Shown here: one piece after another, positions 1 to 7,307 of the stretch | Position numbering within the stretch: position 1 is the stretch's first letter | Layout: each line of letters starts with the position of its first letter | Assembly: GCA_035302145.1 (NCBI GenBank) | Contig: DATGSX010000014.1 | Span: forward strand, 1 to 16,849 | DNA length: 16,849 bases | Source of the DNA: JAJYTI01 sp035302145 | Lineage (GTDB): Bacteria; Bacteroidota; Bacteroidia; Flavobacteriales; Flavobacteriaceae | Direction: 5' to 3' | Notes under the pieces: generated by a model | Databases searched by the model: none | Seen by the model: only the letters and a program-made list of their open reading frames with translations | What the model was told of the DNA's origin: nothing | Translations under genes and position numbers: made by a program

Positions 1-500
1 GCTGCATGTGCTAGCATCGCATGCCATAATTTATAATTGATTACAATCCAAGATGCAAGTAATCCAAACCCAAACTGCATAAACATAGCGTAACTAAATT
101 GTATTGCTCCATCTTCGATATAATGTATAAAAGCAAATAGCAAAGCACTAGAAAGCACAAGGAAATCTATCCGATATTTAAATCCTTTTGCAAAGAATAG
201 TACAACACTGACCAAGGCCAAAAGTAAAAAGAGATAATGAAATTGGAGTACAACTAAGAGTAACATCACAACTAAAGCCACAATAGGCGCAATTCTCCTC
301 TTCAATAAAACCCCTCTAAAAACCAACTCTTCCCAGATTGGGGCAATTATACAACCCAATACTAACATACCAAGCAGGCCAAATCTAAGAAACACATCTT
401 CTTCTTTTCTTTCTAGTGCATCCACTCCCAGTATTAGGAAAGCCAGCCCGAATAACAAAAAAGATCCGACTGCTGCTTTTAATATCCAAGGTTTTTTCAT
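1..500 (-). CDS. CPBP family intramembrane metalloprotease (3' end outside window)
   Basis: Reading the minus strand from the ATG at 500 gives 166 codons without a stop, running off the left edge. The product is very hydrophobic. Three CPBP (Abi/CAAX-protease-like) motifs are visible: EELVFRG at residues 57-63, FAFIH at 122-126, and HAMLAH at 160-165, where the family usually continues to a conserved Asn that lies outside the window. The two Glu and the His residues are the expected metal and catalytic positions inside the membrane. Family members include eukaryotic prenyl-protein CAAX proteases and bacterial proteins tied to bacteriocin immunity or peptide maturation; the substrate here is unknown. 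The start lies 13 bases after the stop of the lipoprotein gene at 514-1227, so the two are probably co-transcribed. The protein looks short for the family, which often has extra N-terminal helices. Family assignment is firm; the role is not. Confidence 0.85.
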   Translation of the reverse strand, partial: MKKPWILKAAVGSFLLFGLAFLILGVDALERKEEDVFLRFGLLGMLVLGCIIAPIWEELVFRGVLLKRRIAPIVALVVMLLLVVLQFHYLFLLLALVSVVLFFAKGFKYRIDFLVLSSALLFAFIHYIEDGAIQFSYAMFMQFGFGLLASWIVINYKLWHAMLAHA

Positions 501-513
501 GACAACAATACCT

Positions 514-1227
514 TTATTTCTTTTGTGATGCAAAATCACACTTTGATTCTTTACAACTTCCATTTTCGAAAAAAGCAACATATCCTACCCCTCCATGTGA
601 CTCACATATGTCCAATACCATTTTGCAATCGTCAGGGAGCGTGTCTGAAATGATTCCTATGGCCAGTACAATAGATTTTATTGCTTCAGCGATCCAATTT
701 GTGTCACCACCTGTTGTTTTCTCCATCTGCTCTTCTTGCACAGAATGGTAGCTTAAACGCTTCATCTTTATTCCCTGATACGACACATCCATATAAATCT
801 GATCATCATCAACACGAATGTTATTCAATACCAGTTTTTTTTTCTTTAAAAACGGACTCTTTACTATAACCTCTCCATTATTCAACTCCTCATAATTGAT
901 TTCCACTTCTGGATTGTGCAGTTCCTTCATCAAAATTTCCCCATTAAAATGAAGCAACTCGGTGGATTCGACTTCACTAACATTTACTATATAAGTCTCT
1001 TCTTTATATGTTAACCAACCAAAGTCTGCTTGTTCCTTTTCGACATCCAGCTTAAATAGACTCTCTTTTATCTTTATTTCACTAACCGTATTTTCACTAA
1101 TGCCTGAATCTTTAATAAAAGCTTCCTCCTTAGGTTTTCCTTCCACCTGTTTTTCGCTGTTATTATTACATGAATACCCAATAAATAATAGGCTAATAAC
1201 CCCAAATAGTATGCTTAACTTCTTCAC
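514..1227 (-). CDS. Unrecognised lipoprotein with C-terminal four-cysteine module (paralogue 1)
   Basis: I do not recognise a named family. The 237-residue product starts with a lipoprotein signal (hydrophobic stretch, lipobox ending in C20), so it should be anchored in the cell envelope. After a polar linker comes a domain of about 100 residues containing ADFGWLTYKEETYIVN, then a hydrophobic helix near 178-195 and a C-terminal module with C202, C209, C226 and C230 (spacing C-x6-C-x16-C-x3-C) around a Gly-Gly pair. The product of 1421-2083 shares this whole order and the exact cysteine spacing. The start codon is GTG at 1225-1227; I saw no better ATG upstream, and the signal peptide begins directly there. 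The CPBP protease gene follows after 13 bases. The module could be a disulfide-stabilised fold, or a peptide released by processing; neither is shown. Confidence 0.8.
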   Translation of the reverse strand: MKKLSILFGVISLLFIGYSCNNNSEKQVEGKPKEEAFIKDSGISENTVSEIKIKESLFKLDVEKEQADFGWLTYKEETYIVNVSEVESTELLHFNGEILMKELHNPEVEINYEELNNGEVIVKSPFLKKKKLVLNNIRVDDDQIYMDVSYQGIKMKRLSYHSVQEEQMEKTTGGDTNWIAEAIKSIVLAIGIISDTLPDDCKMVLDICESHGGVGYVAFFENGSCKESKCDFASQKK

Positions 1228-1420
1228 TTTATCGGTTTAAATTTTATTTGGATATATAAACAAAGAAATATTTCCTTAATATGTTGATTTTTTCAATTAA
1301 AACTTAAGAAAACAATCTTCTCACTATTTCATTGAAATGGCTAATTAAAACAAATAAATTTACAACCATAAAGGGAATCCAATTCTATGTTAATATTCTT
1401 AATAACTTTAATATAGACTT

Positions 1421-2083
1421 TTAACTTTGTGGTGGCCATTCGCACCAAACCTCTTTACAAGCACCAGTCCAGGACCAAATAACATGTGGTACTCCGCCTG
1501 CATCCCTACATATATTCATAGCATGTTTACATTCACTTGTCATTGCATCAGAAATTATGTCAGATACAGTTACGATGATGGAAACAATTCGAACAATACA
1601 CCCTACACCACAATATGTAGTTAAAGGATAATTATTAACAAAGTGTGAATGAAAAGCTAACCCCTCAATAGTTTTATTTTGATAAACAATATCCATGAGA
1701 ATCTCATTATCCTGATACTTAACATTTCTAATTATTAACTCCTCTTTTAAAAAAGAAGAGCTAACTTTTATTTCACTATCAGATATTTCTTCTATAGAAT
1801 ATTTAATTTCTGGATAAACTGACAATTTCGATAGAGAAACTCCTTCAAAATGAGATACACTTATAAAATCTTTATCACTATTATTAACTATATATGCATT
1901 TTCCTCATACTCAATCCAACCATAATCAGCCGTTTTTTTCGATTTTTCCAAGTCATTAATAATACTTAAATTATTATAATCATGTTCTTCTTGCTTATTG
2001 TATTCCAAAACATCGCTTTTACTACAGGAAAAGGCAGTGAATAAAACTGACAAAACAAATAATAGCTTAACAAATTTTTTCAT
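1421..2083 (-). CDS. Unrecognised lipoprotein with C-terminal four-cysteine module (paralogue 2)
   Basis: This is a tandem paralogue of the gene at 514-1227, in the same orientation and 193 bases upstream of it. The 220-residue product has a lipoprotein signal with lipidation at C20. A middle domain contains ADYGWIEYEENAYIVN, with similarity through to the LAFHS region. Next is a hydrophobic helix near 163-180, then C186, C193, C210 and C214 with the same C-x6-C-x16-C-x3-C spacing and Gly-Gly pair as its partner. Two extra cysteines, C159 and C163, precede the helix and are absent from paralogue 1. Overall identity looks modest by eye, so the duplication is not recent. The gene and its surroundings are noticeably AT-rich. 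ATG at 2081-2083 is the start. Function unknown; envelope location is inferred from the signal. Confidence 0.8.
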   Translation of the reverse strand: MKKFVKLLFVLSVLFTAFSCSKSDVLEYNKQEEHDYNNLSIINDLEKSKKTADYGWIEYEENAYIVNNSDKDFISVSHFEGVSLSKLSVYPEIKYSIEEISDSEIKVSSSFLKEELIIRNVKYQDNEILMDIVYQNKTIEGLAFHSHFVNNYPLTTYCGVGCIVRIVSIIVTVSDIISDAMTSECKHAMNICRDAGGVPHVIWSWTGACKEVWCEWPPQS

Positions 2084-2439
2084 TTTTACATTCTTATTAA
2101 AGTTAAAACATGGAAGACGTCAAAGAGTCTCTGCTTGCCTTTTTAAGGGCAGAAATACATTATATAATGTAGCGTAAGTCTTATTATTTCCATTCTGCTG
2201 TACACTCAAAACAGAAACAAAAAAACCTCTAACTGTTAACGCAATGCTAATATATATATATATATATATATATGATTTCCAAAGTATTCCGTATAAAAGT
2301 TTTCCAAAAACTAAAGTAATCAACAAAATAACTTAGTATTTTATTATAAGAAAACGCTAATTAAGACAAACTCCATATTCCTCATCCCAATTAATATCGT
2401 TATTTTTATGAAACCTTAACCTAAAACTTTCTGTTGCTA
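2084..2439. other. AT-rich intergenic region between divergent genes
   Basis: No credible gene is present. The stretch separates the minus-strand lipoprotein gene from the plus-strand M28 peptidase gene, so it should carry promoters for both. I could not find a convincing pair of -33 TTG and -7 TAnnTTTG elements on either strand; the nearest is a TATTTTTA about 35 bases before the M28 start. It also contains the AT dinucleotide tract annotated separately. Confidence 0.5.
2250..2273. repeat. (AT)12 dinucleotide microsatellite
   Basis: Twelve uninterrupted AT units in the divergent intergenic region, about 165 bases upstream of both flanking genes. Such tracts are prone to slippage and melt easily. 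An effect on expression of either neighbour is possible but not shown. Confidence 0.95.
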
Positions 2440-4773
2440 ATGAAAAACCTGTACGCTATTTTATCCTTTGTAGTTATTAGCATGGTCTGTCTTTATAGTT
2501 TTTATGGGGTTATGCCACGTTATAAAGAAGATAAACCGGTTTCTGCAACAGAGTTTTCGGTAGATCGGGCGGTGGTGCCACTTGCTGAAATAGGAAAGAA
2601 GCCACATTACCTTGGTTCGGAAGCACATACAGAGGTTAGGAAGTTTCTTATTTCAGAGTTACGGAAATTAGGCTTAGAACCACATATCCAAGAAGGTTTT
2701 AGCTTTAATACGAATTCAAAAACGCTAAATAAACCCATCAACATCGTAGCGAAAATTCCTGGAAGTGAAGATGGGAAGGCTTTGATTCTACTTTCACATT
2801 ACGACAGTGTAGCGATACACTCACCAGGAGTAAGCGATGATGGAACTGGGTTAGTTAGCATACTAGAAAGTGTTCGTGCGTATCTCGCGTCAGGGGCAAA
2901 ACCTAAGAACGACATTATCATTCTATTTTCCGATGCGGAAGAGATTGGCCTAGATGGTGCAAAACTGTTTGTTGACGAACATCCATGGGTAAAAGACGTG
3001 GGATTAGTGCTAAACTTCGAAGCACGTGGTACTAGCGGCCCTAGCAATATGATATTAGAAACGAACCAGGGAAATGCAAAACTCATAAAAGCATTTAAAG
3101 AGGCAAATCCAAAATATCCTGTTGCCTCCTCGTTGATGTATAGTGTATATAAACTCCTTCCAAACGACACAGACTCCACTGTATTTAGAGAAGATGGGGA
3201 TATAGATAGTTTCTTTTTTGCTTTTATCGACAACCACTTTAATTACCATACTGCCAATGATAATATGCAAAACTTGGATTGGGATAGCTTGGCACATCAA
3301 GGAAGTTATTTACTCCCATTGCTTCATTATTTTTCCGATGCTGATTTGAGTGATCTAAAATCCAACAAAGATCATGTTTATTTCAACTTTCCTATTGTAA
3401 AAATCATAGACTACCCGTTTAACTGGATCCTTCCCATGTTATTCCTTGCCATCCTAGCTTTCGGTGGATTAGTTACTTACGGACTTCGAAAAAGAGTTTT
3501 ACAAGTAAAGTCTATATTTTTAGGCTTTATACCTTTCCTACTTTCCCTTATAGTTTCAGGCTTAACTGGATTCTTTGGATGGAAATTGATTTTAAAAGTT
3601 TATCCGCATTATAGCGAGATTCAACAAGGCTTCACCTATAATGGCCATGCCTATATTGCACTGTTTGTGAGTTTAGCGATTGCTATCTGTTTTGGATTTT
3701 ATCACCGATATAGCAAAATAGAAAACCGCGCATCCCTAATGGTCGCCCCACTCTTCTTTTGGTTACTGTTAAACGTGATCATCATTTTTGTTTTAAAAGG
3801 TGCTGCTTACTTCATAGTTCCAGTGTTTTTTGCTTTGATCAGTTTTTTTATGATGCTAAAGAGCAATCAACCAAACCCATTGGTATTGAGTCTTCTTGCT
3901 ATTCCTGCACTTTTCATCTTCGCTCCTTTAATCCAATATTTCCCAGTAGGTCTAGGATTAAAAATGTTGGTTTTAAGTAGTGTTTTCACCGTCTTACTCT
4001 TCGGATTATTACTGCCAGTATTCACTTATTATAAAAGAAAACAAGTTTTATCTTTCGCATTCATTGCAGTTAGTTTATTCTTTATTATTCAAACCCATAG
4101 CACCAATAAGTTCACGCCAGAGCGCCAAAAACCTAATAGCTTGCTGTACTATGCCGATGTAGACGAAGGAAAAGCGTATTGGTTAACCTATGATAAAACC
4201 TTAGACGATTGGACAAAATCTATCCTAGGTCAAAACCCAAAGCAAGCCACCGATTTAATCGACGTACAACCTTACAGCAAATACGGAAGAGCATTTACTT
4301 ATGCAGCCGATGCAGAGCACAAAAACATTCCGAGTTTTGAAGTGGCCCTATCGGCCGATACCATAGTCGGTCAAAACCGTGAAGTAGAATTCACTATTAT
4401 CCCAAATCGAAGGGTGAATAGGCTAGAGTTACACAGCGATAATAACAAGGGTATCCATACGCTTGCCTTTAATGGAATAATGGTGGATTTATCTTCTACC
4501 TCAGATACCTATCGAGGAACAAAGAACACTGCTTTGGTGAATTATCACATGTCCAAAGGTGATTCGTTGCATGTAGTATATTCTATTAGCAAGGAAGAAA
4601 AAGTTAATTTTCAAGTGATGGAATATTCATATGACCTAATGGAACATCCTGAGTTTGAAATCGAAAACAGACCAGATTACACCATGCCCAAGCCATTCGT
4701 TATTACAGATGCTATTGCCGTGAAGCGTAGTTTCAGTGTGGATAGCTTGTTTATAAACTCTCCATCAGAATAA
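2440..4773 (+). CDS. M28 family zinc peptidase with C-terminal multi-span membrane half
   Basis: The 777-residue product is a membrane-anchored di-zinc exopeptidase of family M28. An N-terminal membrane segment (about 4-25) is followed by the peptidase domain. Its metal and catalytic residues are all visible: H120 and D122 in SHYDS, D133 in SDDGTG, E167-E168 in DAEE, E194 in NFEARG and H270 in HTANDN. After it come about eight membrane segments (roughly 328-550) and a soluble domain of about 225 residues. This order resembles eukaryotic ER metallopeptidase 1 (Fxna-type) proteins. The catalytic domain probably faces the periplasm and trims peptides, but the substrate is unknown. I chose ATG at 2440; a TTG two codons earlier is also in frame but unlikely. 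No hairpin terminator follows; the downstream spacer holds degenerate repeats. Confidence 0.9.
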   Translation: MKNLYAILSFVVISMVCLYSFYGVMPRYKEDKPVSATEFSVDRAVVPLAEIGKKPHYLGSEAHTEVRKFLISELRKLGLEPHIQEGFSFNTNSKTLNKPINIVAKIPGSEDGKALILLSHYDSVAIHSPGVSDDGTGLVSILESVRAYLASGAKPKNDIIILFSDAEEIGLDGAKLFVDEHPWVKDVGLVLNFEARGTSGPSNMILETNQGNAKLIKAFKEANPKYPVASSLMYSVYKLLPNDTDSTVFREDGDIDSFFFAFIDNHFNYHTANDNMQNLDWDSLAHQGSYLLPLLHYFSDADLSDLKSNKDHVYFNFPIVKIIDYPFNWILPMLFLAILAFGGLVTYGLRKRVLQVKSIFLGFIPFLLSLIVSGLTGFFGWKLILKVYPHYSEIQQGFTYNGHAYIALFVSLAIAICFGFYHRYSKIENRASLMVAPLFFWLLLNVIIIFVLKGAAYFIVPVFFALISFFMMLKSNQPNPLVLSLLAIPALFIFAPLIQYFPVGLGLKMLVLSSVFTVLLFGLLLPVFTYYKRKQVLSFAFIAVSLFFIIQTHSTNKFTPERQKPNSLLYYADVDEGKAYWLTYDKTLDDWTKSILGQNPKQATDLIDVQPYSKYGRAFTYAADAEHKNIPSFEVALSADTIVGQNREVEFTIIPNRRVNRLELHSDNNKGIHTLAFNGIMVDLSSTSDTYRGTKNTALVNYHMSKGDSLHVVYSISKEEKVNFQVMEYSYDLMEHPEFEIENRPDYTMPKPFVITDAIAVKRSFSVDSLFINSPSE

Positions 4774-4825
4774 CATAGGTAAAAATACGAGAGGTGACTT
4801 GGCAATTAGGAGAGAGGGCGAAAGA

Positions 4826-4855
4826 AATCTGTGTTAATCTGTGAAATCTGTGGTT
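4826..4855 (+). repeat. AATCTGTG short repeat array (three units)
   Basis: AATCTGTG occurs at 4826-4833, 4836-4843 and 4845-4852, a period of 9-10 bases. A related block (AATCTGTGCTAATCTTTGG) recurs at 5066-5084. From memory, similar words are common in intergenic DNA of Bacteroidota and some other phyla; their role is unknown. Confidence 0.75.
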
Positions 4856-4907
4856 GGAACTAGTTTTCTGTGTTTTGTATTTCTGTGAAACGTTAAAGAG
4901 TTATGAT

Positions 4908-5025
4908 GCAAAGGTTTTTCTCAGCGGTTCTTAGCGTAACTCTGCGTAATAGCTACTTTGATCAATTATTGCGGATAGTTGTATTGCAAAGCTTCGCAAA
5001 GAAGCAAAGGCTCGCAAAGATTTTC
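4908..5025. repeat. Degenerate CTTTGCGA/TTAGCGTAACTCTGCG intergenic repeats
   Basis: Two clusters are seen: a plus-strand one with CTTAGCGTAACTCTGCG near 4930-4947, and one near 4984-5025 in which AAAG-GCTTCGCAAAG-like words recur (GCTTCGCAAAG and GCTCGCAAAG). On the minus strand the second reads as serial CTTTGCGA words. Such sequences often give spurious Arg/Ala/Ser-rich ORFs, as they do here on the minus strand. Confidence 0.65.
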
Positions 5026-5131
5026 TATGTGTAACTTGGCTAGAGATATGTGAAATCCCAAAATAAATCTGTGCTAATCTTTGGTGAAAAACCAAGCAAA
5101 ACAAAATCAACAAAGCAAAAAACCGCCATTC

Positions 5132-5162
5132 TTGCATTCTCCTTGTAAAAAGCGTATTTTTA
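5132..5162 (+). promoter_or_regulatory. Candidate Bacteroidota-type promoter for the M1 aminopeptidase gene
   Basis: TTG at 5132-5134 is followed after 20 bases by TATTTTTA at 5155-5162, one mismatch from the TAnnTTTG -7 consensus. Transcription would begin about 25 bases before the ATG at 5194. The spacing fits, but such AT-rich DNA produces chance matches. Confidence 0.3.
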
Positions 5163-5193
5163 AGCTCTTATTTAGAAATCAGATTACATTACT

Positions 5194-7071
5194 ATGAAAA
5201 AAAACATTCTAGCTTTATCTTTAGGCTTGGGACTCTTTACTTTTGGTTGTCAATCTAATGCAGAAAAGAAAGAGGCAAAACAAGAAACTCCAAAAGAAGA
5301 ATTCGCTATAGACTGGCATTCCAAATCCAACTCCCTTAAGATAAACCCACAACACGTGAGCTTAGACATCGAAGTGGATTTTGATAACCATCAAATTGTT
5401 GGAAGCTCCAAATGGTTTCTAAAGCCAGAAGAAGGAACAGAGAAAGCTATTTTCGACACCTACCAACTGCAAATCGACAGTATCCTTTACGCAGATGGTA
5501 GCAAAGCAAATTTCAAATTAGGTGCACACGATGAAATCCTCGGAGCTGCATTGGAAGTTGACTTACAAGAAAATACAGAAGAGCTAACTATTTATTATAA
5601 GACAGGGGAAGATGCTACAGCATTGCTTTGGTTAACTCCAGAACAGACTTTTGGAAAAGAAGCTCCGTACTTATTCACCCAAGGAGAACCAATCTATACA
5701 CGTACTTGGATTCCAAGTCCAGACGGCCCAGGGTATAGATTTACCTACGATGCGAAAGTCAAAGTACCAGAAGGATTGCTAGCACTAATGAGTGCAGAAA
5801 ACCCACAAGAGAAATCGAAAGATGGGGTATATGAATTCAAAATGGAACAAAAAATTCCAGCCTATCTCATGGCTTTGGCAGTTGGAGATATCGAATTCAA
5901 AGCAGTAGACGAAAGAACAGGAGTTTATGCAGAGCCAGCTATCTTAGACAAAGCATATAATGAACTAGACGGACTAGGAAATATGGTTAACATTGCAGAA
6001 GATCTTTACGGTGAATACAAATGGGATCGTTTTGATGTGCTATTCCTTCCATCAGGTTTCCCGATGGGCGGCATGGAAAACCCACGACTAACCTTTGCTA
6101 CACCAACTATTTTAGCTGGTGACAAATCACTGCTGAACCTTATTGCACACGAATTGGCACATAGTTGGAGTGGAAACTTAGTAACTGGAGCTACCTGGGA
6201 GGACATCTGGTTGAACGAAGGGTTTACAGTTTATATAGAAAGACGCATTACCGAAGCAGAGCACGGTGCAGACTACACCGCAATGCTTTGGGATTTAGCC
6301 GAGAAAAAAGTAGATGCTGAAATAGTGAAGTCAGGAGAGAATAGCGAAGATACTTGGCTCAAACTCAATTTAAAGGACAGAGACCCTGAACATGCATTTA
6401 CACGAATTACATACGATAAAGGAGCAGCGTTTTTATTGCTAATCGAACAAACCGTTGGACGAGAAAAAATGGATGACTTCTTACGCAAATATTTTAGCGA
6501 ACATGAGTTTGAATCAATGGATACCGAACGATTCTTAGTCTATTTAAATGAGAATCTACTTGATCAAAACGAAAGCTGGAAAGAACAAATTCGCGTAGAA
6601 GATTGGGTTTATGGCCCTGGAAAACCAACCAATTATCCAATAGTAAAAAATATAAGGTTTGAGCAAGTAGACACCCAAGTACTTGCATTTATGGAGAATA
6701 CACCTGCAGCAGATTTAGAAACCAAAAACTGGAGCACCCACGAATGGTTACACTTTTTTGATGAATTACCTAAAAAATTAACCATAGAACAAATGCAAGA
6801 TTTAGATAAAACCTATGAATTTACTTTTTCCGAAAATAGCGAAATTGCTAATGCATGGTTCTTGCAGGCTATTAAATCTGAATATGAAACAGCTTACCCG
6901 CAAATGGAGAAGTTCTTATTCACAGTTGGGAGAGGAAAATTCTTATATCCACTTTATGGAGAAATGGCAAAAACCGAAAAAGGAAAGGAAATGGCAAGGA
7001 AGCTTTATGAAAAATCAAAAGCCAACTACCATCCTATTGCACAAAGACGTATCGATACTATTTTGAAGTAA
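5194..7071 (+). CDS. M1 family aminopeptidase lipoprotein (leukotriene A4 hydrolase-like)
   Basis: This 625-residue protein should remove N-terminal residues from peptides as a zinc metallo-aminopeptidase outside the cytoplasm. A lipoprotein signal ends at C19. The M1 signature is complete: GGMEN exopeptidase motif at 292-296, HELAH at 319-323 (zinc ligands H319 and H323, catalytic E320), third ligand E342 in WLNEG with the standard 18-residue gap, and a candidate proton-donor Y407 in TYDKG. The GGMEN form, overall length and helical C-terminal half match the leukotriene A4 hydrolase subgroup; such bacterial proteins usually act as plain aminopeptidases. It lies between two other extracytoplasmic hydrolase genes on the same strand. 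A strong hairpin terminator follows, so it is probably its own transcription unit. Confidence 0.93.
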   Translation: MKKNILALSLGLGLFTFGCQSNAEKKEAKQETPKEEFAIDWHSKSNSLKINPQHVSLDIEVDFDNHQIVGSSKWFLKPEEGTEKAIFDTYQLQIDSILYADGSKANFKLGAHDEILGAALEVDLQENTEELTIYYKTGEDATALLWLTPEQTFGKEAPYLFTQGEPIYTRTWIPSPDGPGYRFTYDAKVKVPEGLLALMSAENPQEKSKDGVYEFKMEQKIPAYLMALAVGDIEFKAVDERTGVYAEPAILDKAYNELDGLGNMVNIAEDLYGEYKWDRFDVLFLPSGFPMGGMENPRLTFATPTILAGDKSLLNLIAHELAHSWSGNLVTGATWEDIWLNEGFTVYIERRITEAEHGADYTAMLWDLAEKKVDAEIVKSGENSEDTWLKLNLKDRDPEHAFTRITYDKGAAFLLLIEQTVGREKMDDFLRKYFSEHEFESMDTERFLVYLNENLLDQNESWKEQIRVEDWVYGPGKPTNYPIVKNIRFEQVDTQVLAFMENTPAADLETKNWSTHEWLHFFDELPKKLTIEQMQDLDKTYEFTFSENSEIANAWFLQAIKSEYETAYPQMEKFLFTVGRGKFLYPLYGEMAKTEKGKEMARKLYEKSKANYHPIAQRRIDTILK

Positions 7072-7119
7072 ATATAATAAAGTGGTATTACCTATAGGCA
7101 AACCACAAATGAATATAGC

Positions 7120-7163
7120 AATAACCTAGCTGTCTGTTTATCGGATGGTTGGGTTATTTTTTT
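7120..7163 (+). terminator. Rho-independent terminator after the M1 aminopeptidase gene
   Basis: Arms 7120-7136 and 7142-7158 can form a 17-bp stem, including several G-T wobbles, with a 5-base loop. The stem runs into a T tract that ends at 7163. It lies 49 bases past the M1 stop codon. Confidence 0.8.
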
Positions 7164-7307
7164 GAGTAACATATATTTTAAAACTCTATTGCTTTATCAG
7201 TATAACACTTCTACAAACCATCAGAATTACTCGATTGTTTTCTTAGACTAAATACAAACTCCGCAATTATCCTTATTTTAGCAACACACAAAATTAAAAC
7301 TTCAACC

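Larger units (their letters stand above)
4774..5193. other. Intergenic region filled with degenerate short repeats
   Basis: This 420-base spacer between the M28 and M1 peptidase genes holds no credible gene. Most of it consists of short, imperfectly repeated words, annotated separately: AATCTGTG-type units and CTTTGCGA-type units (seen as TCGCAAAG on this strand). The right end carries a candidate promoter for the M1 gene. Confidence 0.75.

Noticed and set aside
1222..1300. Promoter-like TATTTCTTTG upstream of the first lipoprotein gene
   Set aside because: The spacing within the -7 motif is wrong (four bases instead of two between TA and TTTG), and no TTG lies at the right distance.
1380..1420. 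Possible hairpin downstream of the second lipoprotein gene on the minus strand
   Set aside because: The pairing is short, AT-only and interrupted, with no T tract.
2120..2326. 68-codon minus-strand frame with a YIYIYIYI stretch
   Set aside because: Created by reading through the AT dinucleotide tract; no signal, motif or sensible composition elsewhere in it.
2434..2439. TTG start two codons ahead of the M28 peptidase ATG
   Set aside because: The ATG at 2440 begins the membrane anchor directly and needs no rare start codon.
2799..3233. 144-codon frame antisense to the M28 peptidase gene
   Set aside because: Fully inside a gene with an intact catalytic signature; composition is that of a shadow frame.
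4931..5137. 68-codon minus-strand frame rich in Arg, Ala, Ser and Phe
   Set aside because: It lies across the CTTTGCGA-type repeats, which give this composition by translation of the repeat words, so it is not a real gene.
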